DNA of 64,000 nucleotides, from NCBI RefSeq assembly GCF_943192935.1, contig NZ_CALPCI010000001.1, forward strand, positions 186,001 through 250,000. Reading direction: 5' to 3'. Under the pieces are notes generated by a model, which was not told the origin of the DNA, ran no database searches, and saw only the letters and a program-made list of their open reading frames with translations. The position numbers were made by a program, and so were the translations under genes. Of the stretch, positions 1-8,538 are shown one piece after another. Source of the DNA: Limosilactobacillus caecicola (lineage in GTDB: Bacteria > Bacillota > Bacilli > Lactobacillales > Lactobacillaceae). Positions within the stretch are counted from its first letter, which is position 1; each line of letters starts with the position of its first letter.

Positions 1-2160
1 TCTGGATTATCAATCCTCTGTTGGGTGGCTTTAAGCATCATGTATGGCTTCCATGATGGTGGCCATTTTGACCGGTATTCCATCTGGTTAATTGGTGGTG
101 GATGCTATTTCCCAATTGTTTTCTTCTTTACCAGACGGCATGATTCGAAACTTTTTCAAGGATTAACTTTAAAATTAGAAGCTTTCATTACGATTAGCTC
201 GACCTTTGAATGGTTACTAGTGGCTCTCTTCTTCATCCTGATTGGTTATTTAATGGGGGTCAAAACGAATTTAGTTGCCGTCTTCCCCCTCTACGTGGTC
301 GCCCAAGTTCTCGGGGTTGTTTCCATGCTGCCGGGGGCGATTGGTTCCTTTGATGTCATGATGCTCTTTGAATTGAGCATGCTCGGGGTGCCACGGGCAA
401 CGGCAATTGTTTGGCTGCTCTTATTCCGGGTCTTTTATTATATCGTCCCGATCATTTTGGGCGCGATCTTCTTTTTACACCACGTTTTTGTCCAATTGGA
501 CAACTTTTTCGACCACATTCCGAGTTCGATTGCCCGGCAAACTGCACACTGGCTCATTACCTGCTTCATGTACGTTTCCGGGATCCTCATGTTATTGGCG
601 GCATCCGTTCCTGATTTAACCGACAGCAACCGTGTCCTCCAGCGTTTTTACCCCTTTACCTTTTTCTTTCTGCACCAGCTCACCACGATTCTCTTTGCAA
701 TCGCGATGTTAGCGTGCGCGCGGGGGCTGCAAGCCAAGGTTAAAAAAGCTTACTGGCCAACGCTAATCATTTTGGTAATTGGGATTACCAACACAATTAT
801 TAACCTCGGCACGATTTCATTAACGATTTTCCTGCTGATTATCCTCATCCTGGTCTTTTTAATGCGCCATGTGCCATACCGCGAGAAGCTCCAATATTCC
901 GTCGGTAAATTCATCGTTGACAGCATCATCTTTGTTGGTAGCCTCGTCCTTTACATCATCGTCGGCGTCATTAACACCCCACGCTACTCTGCCGATCATG
1001 CAGTTCCCCAATTTCTCTTATTCCCTGGTGAAAAAATTTGGTTATCAGGCTTTATTGGTTTGATCTTAGGTTTTGCCATCATGTTCGTGATTTTGCGCTA
1101 TTTTACAGCGGGTCCGGACCCCTTTGCCGGCGAGCAACCGTTAGACAAACCCCGGGTACTGGCCATCATTGATGAATTTGGTGGAAACGAAACGAGTCAC
1201 CTGGCCCTCCTGCGCGATAAAAATATCTACTACTACACAGAAGACGATCATGATCAACTCTTCTTTATGTACCGTCCCAAAAATGACAAACTAATCATCA
1301 TGGGGGATCCCGTCGGCAATCAAGCAAAGAAGAACGTCGCCATTAAACAATTCCTTCGCGAAGCCGACCGTTACGGTTACCAACTCGTCTTTTACGAAGT
1401 GGACAGCGACACCACGATGGATCTTCATGAATTCGGTTTTGACTTTATCAAAACCGGTGAAGATGGCTGGGTCAAATTAGCCGACTTTACGTTAGCCGGT
1501 AAAAAGCAACGTTCGCAACGGGCGTTAATGCATAAATTTGATCGGGAAGGTTACACCTTTGAAATTGTCCAACCACCGTTTGATGACCAATTAATGGCCG
1601 AATTGAAGGCTGTTTCCGATGATTGGTTGGGTAAAGAAGTGGAAAAGGGCTTTTCTCTTGGTTACTTCTCACCACAGTACATTAATGAAGCGCCGGTCGC
1701 CCTTGTGCGTGCCAGTGATGGACAACTGGTCGCCTTTGCAACATTAATGCCGACCGGTAGTAAGAAGCTCCTGACCATTGACCTCATGCGCCACAGTCAC
1801 ACGGCCCCTTCAGGAATCATGGACAAAATTTTTGTTTCGATGTTCCAATACGGCCAAGAACACGGTTATGAATATTTCGACCTGGGGATGGCTCCCCTGG
1901 CAAACGTTGGGGCATCCCAATATAGCTTTATTGAAGAAAAGGTGGCCCACTTTATCTACGAATATGGGTATCACTTATACGGTTTCCAGGGTCTCCGCCG
2001 GTATAAAGAGAAGTACGCCTCAAAGTGGTTCCCGCGTTACACCGTCTTCCGCAAAAAGGCTTCGTTAATTGCCTCAATGCTGGCCCTCTTGAGCGTCGTT
2101 AACCAACGGATTGACCAACAAGCTAGTCGTCATCCCTGGTTTCTTTGGTGGAAGCATTAA
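1..2160 (+). CDS. mprF: Phosphatidylglycerol lysyltransferase MprF, 3' part (5' end outside window)
   Basis: The frame is open from the first base, so this is the C-terminal 719 codons of a protein that is usually about 840-870 residues long. The first half is strongly hydrophobic with many membrane helices, as in the flippase domain of MprF. From about residue 390 of the visible part it becomes soluble and matches the DUF2156 catalytic domain (for example IIDEFGGNETSHLAL, then GDPVGN, then LGMAPLANVG). MprF transfers lysine from Lys-tRNA to phosphatidylglycerol and flips the product outward, which lowers surface negative charge and gives resistance to cationic peptides. The ClC channel gene follows 18 bases later and is probably cotranscribed. 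The family call is firm; the aminoacyl donor (Lys or Ala) cannot be read from the sequence. Confidence 0.93.
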   Translation, partial: SGLSILCWVALSIMYGFHDGGHFDRYSIWLIGGGCYFPIVFFFTRRHDSKLFQGLTLKLEAFITISSTFEWLLVALFFILIGYLMGVKTNLVAVFPLYVVAQVLGVVSMLPGAIGSFDVMMLFELSMLGVPRATAIVWLLLFRVFYYIVPIILGAIFFLHHVFVQLDNFFDHIPSSIARQTAHWLITCFMYVSGILMLLAASVPDLTDSNRVLQRFYPFTFFFLHQLTTILFAIAMLACARGLQAKVKKAYWPTLIILVIGITNTIINLGTISLTIFLLIILILVFLMRHVPYREKLQYSVGKFIVDSIIFVGSLVLYIIVGVINTPRYSADHAVPQFLLFPGEKIWLSGFIGLILGFAIMFVILRYFTAGPDPFAGEQPLDKPRVLAIIDEFGGNETSHLALLRDKNIYYYTEDDHDQLFFMYRPKNDKLIIMGDPVGNQAKKNVAIKQFLREADRYGYQLVFYEVDSDTTMDLHEFGFDFIKTGEDGWVKLADFTLAGKKQRSQRALMHKFDREGYTFEIVQPPFDDQLMAELKAVSDDWLGKEVEKGFSLGYFSPQYINEAPVALVRASDGQLVAFATLMPTGSKKLLTIDLMRHSHTAPSGIMDKIFVSMFQYGQEHGYEYFDLGMAPLANVGASQYSFIEEKVAHFIYEYGYHLYGFQGLRRYKEKYASKWFPRYTVFRKKASLIASMLALLSVVNQRIDQQASRHPWFLWWKH

Positions 2161-2178
2161 TCATAGGAGGAAGTCATT

Positions 2179-3504
2179 ATGAAAAAAGCGCGTGATGTTT
2201 TACACCGACCCTTCACGTCGGATTTTCTCAAAATCATTTTAGAAGGTTGCCTAGTGGGGATCTTCACCGGCCTGGTGGTCAGTCTCTTTCGGTGGATCAT
2301 TGATCAAACCATGCAGGGCTTGCAAATTATCTACCCCTTCATGGGTCACCACCACTTAGCAATTATTGGTTACTTAGCACTAATGATCGTGATTTGTTTA
2401 ATTTTAGGGCGGCTCATCCACCCCTACCAATTGGATTTAATTGGTTCTGGTGTCCCCCAAATTGAGGCCATTCTCAATGACCAGCATTCAATGAACTGGT
2501 TTCAAGTTCTTTGGCGGAAATTTATTGGCGGCCTGTTAGCAATCTGTCCAGGATTATTTCTGGGACGGGAAGGACCCTGTATTCAAATGGGGGCGGCAAT
2601 TGGTCAGGGAGTTGGTCAGCAACTCTTCCATCGGGATCAGCAGGCAACCAAAACCTTACTGGCCTGTGGAGTCGCCGCCGGGCTTTCGGCCGCCTTTAGT
2701 GCACCCCTGGCTGGAACCATGTTTTTGTTAGAAGAAATTGTCTTCCAATTCAAGCCAAAAATTTGGTTAACGGCTCTGGCAGCAGCGATTTGCTCGGATG
2801 CCGTGACCATCGGCGTATTTGGTACTAAACCCTGCCTTTATTTGCCAATTACCGTCAACCTGCCATTGCGCTCCTACCCTGTGATCGCCCTGTTAGGAAT
2901 CATTCTCGGTATTTTAGCTTATGGTTACCAATGGTGTTTACTAAACCTCCGGTGGTGGTTCAGCAAAGTGCCCAAATTACCAGCTCAATACCACAGTATC
3001 ATCCCGTTCGTACTATTAATTCCCGTTGGTCTCTGGCAACCAAAGTTATTAGGGGGCAGTCACCTGCTGATTAATGACATTGCTAAGCAAGGCGCCAAGC
3101 CCCCCCTAAGTGGTTTTCAGAATTTACTAATTTTGATGGGGATCTTCTTTGTCATTCGGTTTGTCCTTTCCATGCTAAGTTACGGAGCGACGGTGCCGGG
3201 CGGAATTTTCATGCCGATCCTTGTCCTAGGTTCCCTATTGGGGGCCATCAGTGCGCCGCTGATGATCGAAGCGGGTATCATTCCCGCTAACGCCTTTATC
3301 AACATTGTTGCCCTTTCGATGGCGGCCTACTTTGGCGCGATTGAAAAGGCGCCTTTCACGGCGATTCTGTTACTAACCGAAATGGTGGGTTCAATTGAAC
3401 AGATTCTCCCAATGACCATCATGACCTTCGTAGCCTATGTGGTTAACGACCTTCTTGGAGGACGGCCAATTTACACCGCCTTACGTGAAGAAATTTTTGC
3501 TTGA
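2179..3504 (+). CDS. ClC-family chloride channel / Cl-/H+ antiporter
   Basis: This 441-residue membrane protein has the three ClC selectivity signatures: GSGVP near residue 89, GREGP near 129 (Glu131 is the usual gating glutamate) and GGIFMP near 335. It has no C-terminal CBS domains, so it is of the short bacterial type. The gating glutamate argues for a coupled Cl-/H+ exchanger, as in E. coli ClcA, which helps in acid survival; that role is inferred. An AGGAGG ribosome binding site lies 8 bases before the ATG. It follows mprF by 18 bases and ends at a strong bidirectional terminator. Confidence 0.92.
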   Translation: MKKARDVLHRPFTSDFLKIILEGCLVGIFTGLVVSLFRWIIDQTMQGLQIIYPFMGHHHLAIIGYLALMIVICLILGRLIHPYQLDLIGSGVPQIEAILNDQHSMNWFQVLWRKFIGGLLAICPGLFLGREGPCIQMGAAIGQGVGQQLFHRDQQATKTLLACGVAAGLSAAFSAPLAGTMFLLEEIVFQFKPKIWLTALAAAICSDAVTIGVFGTKPCLYLPITVNLPLRSYPVIALLGIILGILAYGYQWCLLNLRWWFSKVPKLPAQYHSIIPFVLLIPVGLWQPKLLGGSHLLINDIAKQGAKPPLSGFQNLLILMGIFFVIRFVLSMLSYGATVPGGIFMPILVLGSLLGAISAPLMIEAGIIPANAFINIVALSMAAYFGAIEKAPFTAILLLTEMVGSIEQILPMTIMTFVAYVVNDLLGGRPIYTALREEIFA

Positions 3505-3515
3505 ATTAATTGTTA

Positions 3516-3547
3516 AAAGGAGCCTGGGCTTTTGCCCAGGCTCCTTT
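3516..3547. terminator. Bidirectional intrinsic terminator between ClC and DJ-1 genes
   Basis: A 14-base perfect inverted repeat (AAAGGAGCCTGGGC and its complement) closes on a TTTT loop. It is flanked by A-rich sequence on the left and a T run on the right. It separates two convergent genes and can serve both. Confidence 0.88.
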
Positions 3548-3551
3548 GTAG

Positions 3552-4121
3552 TTAAATATTCTTCTTTAAATAATCATACAACATCTGGTGTTGCAATTCC
3601 TTAGTATCGACACCCAAGACTTCTGCAATCTGAAAGGCATAGGCCATGGCAGTAGCTGGCCCCCGGCTCGTAATCAAGTGGCCGTCATGATCCACCACGG
3701 TGATCGTTTCTTTAAAATGGCCGGTTGGTGCGACTTGTTTCGTTTCTTCATCAATCCCTGGGAAACAAGTGTAATCATGATTGTCCAACAATCCATAGCG
3801 GGCAAAGGCAATTGGCGCCGCGCACATTGCCGCATTCCACTTACCAGCTGCTTGACGTTGCTTCATCAAATCCATCAGACGATCGTTATCACGGAGGGCG
3901 TGGGCACCCCCCATTCCACCAGGGAAGATGACACAGTCATAATCAAGCAATGAATCGTCCACCACTTTTTCACATTGTAACGGAATTTGATGGGCCCCCA
4001 TCACGTCTTTACTGGTTAAGCCCACCATGTCAGCTTGAATCCCTAACCGGCGAAAAACGTCGATCGGCGTTAAAGCTTCGACTTCTTCACAACCATCTGC
4101 TAATACTACTGCTACCTTCAT
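3552..4121 (-). CDS. DJ-1/PfpI (ThiJ/YajL) family protein
   Basis: A small cytoplasmic protein of 189 residues from the chosen ATG. It has the DJ-1 superfamily hallmarks: a Glu-rich start (DGCEEVEAL, residues 9-17), the CVIFPGG strand-loop near 63-69, and the nucleophile elbow AAMCAAPIA with Cys100. Relatives act as glyoxalase/deglycase or oxidative stress proteins; the exact reaction is not readable. A longer frame begins with GTG at 4130, but that GTG lies inside the ribosome binding site (GAGGTG), so the ATG at 4121 is preferred. It follows the esterase gene by 14 bases, so the two are likely cotranscribed. Confidence 0.85.
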   Translation of the reverse strand: MKVAVVLADGCEEVEALTPIDVFRRLGIQADMVGLTSKDVMGAHQIPLQCEKVVDDSLLDYDCVIFPGGMGGAHALRDNDRLMDLMKQRQAAGKWNAAMCAAPIAFARYGLLDNHDYTCFPGIDEETKQVAPTGHFKETITVVDHDGHLITSRGPATAMAYAFQIAEVLGVDTKELQHQMLYDYLKKNI

Positions 4122-4135
4122 TATTGTCACCTCAT

Positions 4136-5125
4136 TTAGTTAAAACAAAACTGTTTGATTACTTGGATGGCTTCCTGAGCTTCCGGAATTGGGGTTAGCG
4201 GGTACTCGTGGTAGAGCTCCCGACCAATTTCTGACCGCACGTTGACGTTTTCCTGACGCAATTTTTTAACGAACTTCATACAATCTGGAAACATGATTTC
4301 CCGGGTTCCCGCAAACACGAGAACATTTTTTAATTGATCAACCCGGCCATTAATTGGTGACAGCCGGTAATCGTCCACGGCAGTATTGCCTGACCATAAG
4401 CGACCAACAGTCCGTAAGCCGATTACATCTAAAGTCGCATCATTGGCTTGATATTTTTCAATCAATGGATTGGTCAAGGTTAAGTCTAACCACGGTGAAA
4501 TCAGAACCAGCTTACCTGGTTGGGGCATTCCTTGTTCGGCCAACCATTCACAAAAGCCGGCAGCCAGTCCACCACCAGCCGAATCACCCATTAAGGTAAG
4601 TTGTGAAGCGGGGTGATTCGTATACAGCTCTATATACAACTTCCTTAATTGAGCATAGGCCTGGTCAAAATGAAATGTTGGCGCCAGCGGATACTGGGGC
4701 ACCACAATTTTAGCGTCCACTTGATCTGCCAAGTTCATTAAAAAGTGCCAGTGGTCCTTCGTCGGTTGAAGAAAATAGGCACCCCCACATAAGAAGAGGA
4801 TCACCCGGCCACTCGTTGCCCCAGCATTCAATAACACTGTGGGCGTTTTAGCCTTTTCAATTCGCACGACCCCCGGGTGAGTTTCGACATCGCTTGGCAA
4901 CACAAACGGTTCTTGTGCGGCCTCTGCAGCATCCGCTAGCGCCGCCTGAAGTCGTGCGGGATCATGAAGCATTTGTTTAAATCCCGACAATTGTAAACTG
5001 AGTTCGACTAAGGCCGCTTTCTTAGACCTGCTGTGACCACAATTCAACTGTTCCCGCAGGTTCTTTTTGAAACTATTGGCCACCGTTTTCGCTGTCTGGC
5101 GGTTAAGCTGATATTCTCGTTTCAT
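4136..5125 (-). CDS. Alpha/beta-hydrolase, HSL-type esterase
   Basis: A 329-residue protein of the hormone-sensitive-lipase esterase group. The oxyanion region reads CGGAY (near residues 113-117, usual form HGGG) and the nucleophile elbow is GDSAGG with Ser182. The catalytic His is probably in RELYHEYP near the C-terminus. The position that is normally Asp (GTRDxL-like) reads GTREIMFPD, so the acid may be Glu or the later Asp. No signal peptide is seen. It probably hydrolyses short acyl esters in the cytoplasm; the substrate is unknown. Confidence 0.82.
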   Translation of the reverse strand: MKREYQLNRQTAKTVANSFKKNLREQLNCGHSRSKKAALVELSLQLSGFKQMLHDPARLQAALADAAEAAQEPFVLPSDVETHPGVVRIEKAKTPTVLLNAGATSGRVILFLCGGAYFLQPTKDHWHFLMNLADQVDAKIVVPQYPLAPTFHFDQAYAQLRKLYIELYTNHPASQLTLMGDSAGGGLAAGFCEWLAEQGMPQPGKLVLISPWLDLTLTNPLIEKYQANDATLDVIGLRTVGRLWSGNTAVDDYRLSPINGRVDQLKNVLVFAGTREIMFPDCMKFVKKLRQENVNVRSEIGRELYHEYPLTPIPEAQEAIQVIKQFCFN

Positions 5126-5204
5126 AATAACTCCTTACCACTCCAAACCACGTTGATACTACTTATGGTATAGCATTCCAGCGAAAAAATCAGCTTAATC
5201 ACAA

Positions 5205-5232
5205 AAGAAGCCGGAAATCTTTCCGGCTTCTT
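5205..5232 (-). terminator. Intrinsic terminator of the uracil-DNA glycosylase gene
   Basis: Inverted repeat AAGAAGCCGGAA with its complement, followed on the minus strand by TTTT. The stop codon of the upstream gene (5231-5233) lies in the first arm. Confidence 0.8.
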
Positions 5233-5887
5233 AACGTTGATTTAATTTTTGCAACCAGGTCCCAAATTTCTGCCAATCTTTGCGGACGGTTGGCTCTAAG
5301 CGCCGCGCATATAGGTAAGCAGCCGGATGGTACATCGGATAAACCCAGTATTGATGCTCACCCATTTGATATCCACAATCATCAGGTAATGCCTCTTGAA
5401 TGACTGTATAACGTGGTTGCCCATGCAGTTCTCCAATATTAGCTCGTGGTCCGAGAAGTCGTTGCAAACTTGTATTTCCCAACGGCACTAAAATTTGTGG
5501 TTGAATCTGCTGAAGTTCCCAATCAAACAGCTGGGCGTATGCTAGAACTTCCTTTTTGGTGGGTGTCCGGTTGGGATGTTTTTCAACCCGTTGACCAGTT
5601 TTTTTATCAACCACGGAACGTACAGAATACGGACGACTCCGAACCACACTCGTAATGTAGACATCATCACGGGTCAAGCCTGCCAAGCCAATCATCTTCA
5701 TCAACTCTTTGCCGGAGCTCCCCACAAACGGGACCCCAGTTTCTGCTTCCTGCCGACCAGGCGCTTCCCCTAACAACGCAATCTGCGGGTGCTCAGGCCC
5801 CATTCCGGATACAAAACCGGTTAAGTGGTGGCCCTTCAAGCGGTCTTTAATTTGCTGCACCATTGCTGATGGATATTGAATTTGCAT
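5231..5887 (-). CDS. Uracil-DNA glycosylase superfamily protein (family 4-like, iron-sulfur cysteines absent)
   Basis: This 218-residue protein has the family-4 uracil glycosylase motifs: GEAPGRQE near residue 40 (water-activating loop), FVGSSG (uracil-binding region) and YHPAAYLYAR near the C-terminus (DNA-intercalation loop). Family 4 enzymes usually carry four cysteines binding a 4Fe-4S cluster. Here the only Cys is in DDCGY; the usual RCRP motif reads RSRP. The fold is therefore probably retained without the cluster. It likely excises uracil from DNA in base excision repair. It stands 17 bases downstream of the ThrE-like gene. Confidence 0.83.
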   Translation of the reverse strand: MQIQYPSAMVQQIKDRLKGHHLTGFVSGMGPEHPQIALLGEAPGRQEAETGVPFVGSSGKELMKMIGLAGLTRDDVYITSVVRSRPYSVRSVVDKKTGQRVEKHPNRTPTKKEVLAYAQLFDWELQQIQPQILVPLGNTSLQRLLGPRANIGELHGQPRYTVIQEALPDDCGYQMGEHQYWVYPMYHPAAYLYARRLEPTVRKDWQKFGTWLQKLNQR

Positions 5888-5904
5888 CCTTGCTCCTCCA
5901 ATAC

Positions 5905-7245
5905 TTAGCCATTATGACGCCACTTTGGATCGGTCAAAATCCGGGCCGCAATTAACCCTAGTGGCAAGAAAACGACAATCAAGAGTGCCCGGGTTAACCA
6001 GAGTGCCCCGGTGCTGATTGAAGTCAATCCAATGTTGTAAACGGCACGATACATATACAATCCCGGAACCATAATCACGATTGATGGAATGGTAATGGAA
6101 ATCCGCGGGTAACCAACTTTTTTTCGCACAATTGAGGCCAGCAGGCCGGCAGTTAACGCGCCCAGAAAGGCGGCCGCCCCAGCAGGCATGTGACCAAGAT
6201 CGACCAATTCCAAACGGAGGGTATTGGCAATCGCACCGATTAACCCTGCCGTAGCTGCCATCCGTGGTTTGCTGTTAAACATAATGGAGAAACCAAAAAC
6301 CCCACAAAAACTGGCGGGCAACCGCAATAAGAGGTAAGCCAACGGCGAAAGTGGTAATGGCATAAAGTCTTCTGGACGTAAGTGAACCAACATGGCCACT
6401 AGCCAGCCCACGAGGGTCGCCACCGTAATGATCAAAATTGCGTAGGCACCCCGTTCCAGACCGGACCGCATATCCAATTTGGACAAGTCCAGGCCACTCG
6501 TAATGAATGGAAATCCGGGAATGATAAAGAGCATTGCACCAATATATCCTGCTTCGTGACGGGCACTCACGTCAAATAGGGCCCGAACACTAATAAAAGA
6601 AAGCAAATATGCTAAACAGGCCGTAGCAACGGCAACGGCAATGCAAGCAAAGAGAGTCATATGATGGTCAATCATCTTCCGCCGCACAAAGTTACCACAC
6701 GTGGCACCAATAAAGCAACAAAGCATTTCCACTAAGCCACCACCCAGCAAAAAGACGAAGGCACTACATGCTAACCCAGCCGCTAAACCGACCATCCATG
6801 GTTGGTAATTACCCTTGGTTTTTTGAATTTTGTTCAGGCGGTCATGGATTTCCCCAATGGTCCAACTAACCCCCTCAGCTTCCATGTCCTTCATGAAACG
6901 CTCCATGGCGTTAAGCTTTGACGTGTTCACCCCCGTACTGGGCAAGGATAACGCTTGCGTATAACTACGGTGGTTATCCATACAAGTATATTCAATCGAA
7001 ACTAGGCCAATATCGGCTGAACAAGTCATGCCTAACGTTTGGGCCGCGATGTTCATTGAATTGCGGACCCGCCAGGATCCCGTCCCACACGCTAACATCA
7101 TAATACCAATCCGGCCAACGATCACTGCCCGTTCGACCAAGTTAGCCTCAGTGGCCGGTGTAATATTATCGCTCGTGACAAAATCCATCCAATCAATCTT
7201 CATATGGTGTTGATAATGATCGACTGGTACTTCCTGACTACTCAT
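5905..7245 (-). CDS. ThrE-family threonine/serine exporter
   Basis: A polytopic membrane protein whose N-terminal soluble part (to about residue 150) holds the conserved ThrE segments CGTGSWRVRNSM and SIEYTCMD. Two blocks of about five membrane helices follow (ThrE and ThrE_2 regions fused in one chain). Family members export threonine or serine by proton antiport, or small dicarboxylates in some cases. The longest frame starts at 7260, but GAGGAG lies 7 bases before the ATG at 7245 (protein begins MSSQEVP), so that start is preferred (446 residues). Its upstream region holds a TATAAT box near 7330. Confidence 0.85.
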   Translation of the reverse strand: MSSQEVPVDHYQHHMKIDWMDFVTSDNITPATEANLVERAVIVGRIGIMMLACGTGSWRVRNSMNIAAQTLGMTCSADIGLVSIEYTCMDNHRSYTQALSLPSTGVNTSKLNAMERFMKDMEAEGVSWTIGEIHDRLNKIQKTKGNYQPWMVGLAAGLACSAFVFLLGGGLVEMLCCFIGATCGNFVRRKMIDHHMTLFACIAVAVATACLAYLLSFISVRALFDVSARHEAGYIGAMLFIIPGFPFITSGLDLSKLDMRSGLERGAYAILIITVATLVGWLVAMLVHLRPEDFMPLPLSPLAYLLLRLPASFCGVFGFSIMFNSKPRMAATAGLIGAIANTLRLELVDLGHMPAGAAAFLGALTAGLLASIVRKKVGYPRISITIPSIVIMVPGLYMYRAVYNIGLTSISTGALWLTRALLIVVFLPLGLIAARILTDPKWRHNG

Positions 7246-7325
7246 CTTTTCACTCCTCATCCCTCTTCATGAAAAAAGACCCCCAAAACAAGCAGGTGCT
7301 TTGCGGAATCTCAAGCCTAACATTT

Positions 7326-7335
7326 TAATTATACG
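7326..7335 (-). promoter_or_regulatory. Putative promoter -10 of the ThrE-like gene
   Basis: On the minus strand a perfect TATAAT lies about 85 bases before the preferred start. The -35 region is weak (TACACA at a spacing of about 17), so this is a tentative call. Confidence 0.4.
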
Positions 7336-7375
7336 AGTTTAACATAACTTTGTGTACCGAAAATTCTAAAAGAAA

Positions 7376-7527
7376 GGGGCTGTGACATAATCCCTGAAAG
7401 ATAGCTCTAACACGAACAGCGCAGTACAACAATGGGCTCCAACATCCGGTAAAACCGAATGCTGGAGCCCTATTGTTGCTTGCGGGGGCGTTAATACGAA
7501 GTCGTAAACGACTTCTGTAACGCTCCC
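7376..7527 (+). repeat. Intergenic structured repeat, copy 1 (with two hairpins)
   Basis: About 150 bases that recur near 32.5 kb and 50.6 kb. The core runs from GTGACATAATCCCTGAAAG through a long hairpin (arms GGGCTCCA and TGGAGCCC, loop region CGGTAAAACCG) and is followed here by a second hairpin (GGGCGTTA..GAAGTCG / CGACTTC..TAACGCTCC). It lies between the 3' end of the AEC permease gene and the upstream region of the ThrE-like gene. Short antisense frames in it are not genes. Confidence 0.85.
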
Positions 7528-7540
7528 AAATCAATCTGAA

Positions 7541-8509
7541 TTAAACAAATTGTAAGATGGACATCAAGATTGGTACGACAACGACGAAGAGTACCGTACT
7601 CATCACAACAACGTCAGTTGCGTACTTAACATCACCGTGAGCTTCCTTAGCCAAGATTGGTAAGACGGCCAGCATTGGCGTTGCGGATTGAACAACCAAG
7701 GTTTGCCGCATCAGGCTTGGCAAGTGGACACCCATTCCCATCCCGAGCTTGATCAAAACGATCAAAACAATTGGGGAAATGATGAACCGGCCAATTAAAG
7801 CCAGAATGGAATCACGTTCAAACCGGAAGTTGTTTAAACCAGCATCATAAAGCACGATCCCAATGTAGATCAAGGACAATGGGGTCACCAAGCTACCAAC
7901 GTAGGTCAAAGTTTGGCCAAGGAAGTTTGGTACCGGAATCCCGATTAACAGCCAAATAATGGAGAAGATAAAGCCAACCAATGGCATTGGTAGCAACTTA
8001 CTCCAGTTGATCTTACCACGTTCCTTCTTCTTACCATCGGCAGTGGGGTCGTCATTTTGGATCAGGTAAACCCCAAAGGCCCAGGTAGAAACAGTGTTAA
8101 CGATGTAGTAGATCAAAAAGTATGACATCGCTTTGTTACCAAACAAAGCAGTGTTCAACGGCATCCCAATAAAGATCGTGTTGGCGTTTGCTACCGCGTT
8201 GATAAAGATCCCCCGGCGACCCGGACGAATCTTGAACAACTTAACGGCAGCAAAAGCAATTAAGTAACTAATAATAACGGCAATGGCTGGGAAAATAATT
8301 CCGACTCCCAGACCAAGTAACTTATCCTTCGTGAGGTACTTCATAACACTCATGAAGATGGAAGCAGGTAACGCAATCTTCGTAATCAAAGACGCAATAT
8401 TACCCCCGAATGAGTCGGCAAACCAGTTATTACGACGCAAAATATAACCAAGCGCCATAATTAACACGATTTCGACGACACTCGAAACTGATGTTAAGAA
8501 TACAGACAT
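7541..8509 (-). CDS. mleP: AEC-family malate permease
   Basis: A 322-residue membrane protein with about ten helices in two halves, typical of the auxin efflux carrier family (N-terminal ALGYILRRNNW, NANTIFIGMP, and SATPMLAVLPILA near the C-terminus). In lactic acid bacteria an AEC carrier next to the malolactic enzyme takes up L-malate and releases lactate. It follows mleS by 29 bases and is almost certainly in the same transcript. The role as MleP rests on this context; AEC carriers for other carboxylates look similar. Confidence 0.86.
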   Translation of the reverse strand: MSVFLTSVSSVVEIVLIMALGYILRRNNWFADSFGGNIASLITKIALPASIFMSVMKYLTKDKLLGLGVGIIFPAIAVIISYLIAFAAVKLFKIRPGRRGIFINAVANANTIFIGMPLNTALFGNKAMSYFLIYYIVNTVSTWAFGVYLIQNDDPTADGKKKERGKINWSKLLPMPLVGFIFSIIWLLIGIPVPNFLGQTLTYVGSLVTPLSLIYIGIVLYDAGLNNFRFERDSILALIGRFIISPIVLIVLIKLGMGMGVHLPSLMRQTLVVQSATPMLAVLPILAKEAHGDVKYATDVVVMSTVLFVVVVPILMSILQFV

Positions 8510-8538
8510 TTCTCAAACTCCCTTATCAAAAATTTAAA

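Noticed and set aside
25-2160. Start of the first gene at the GTG at position 25
   Set aside because: The frame is open to the first base and the visible part lacks the N-terminal helices of MprF, so the true start is outside the window.
7325-7534. Open frame antisense through repeat copy 1, similar in translation to one through copy 2 (32290-32607)
   Set aside because: The shared protein segment comes only from the DNA repeat; the frames have no ribosome site and diverge at once outside the repeat.
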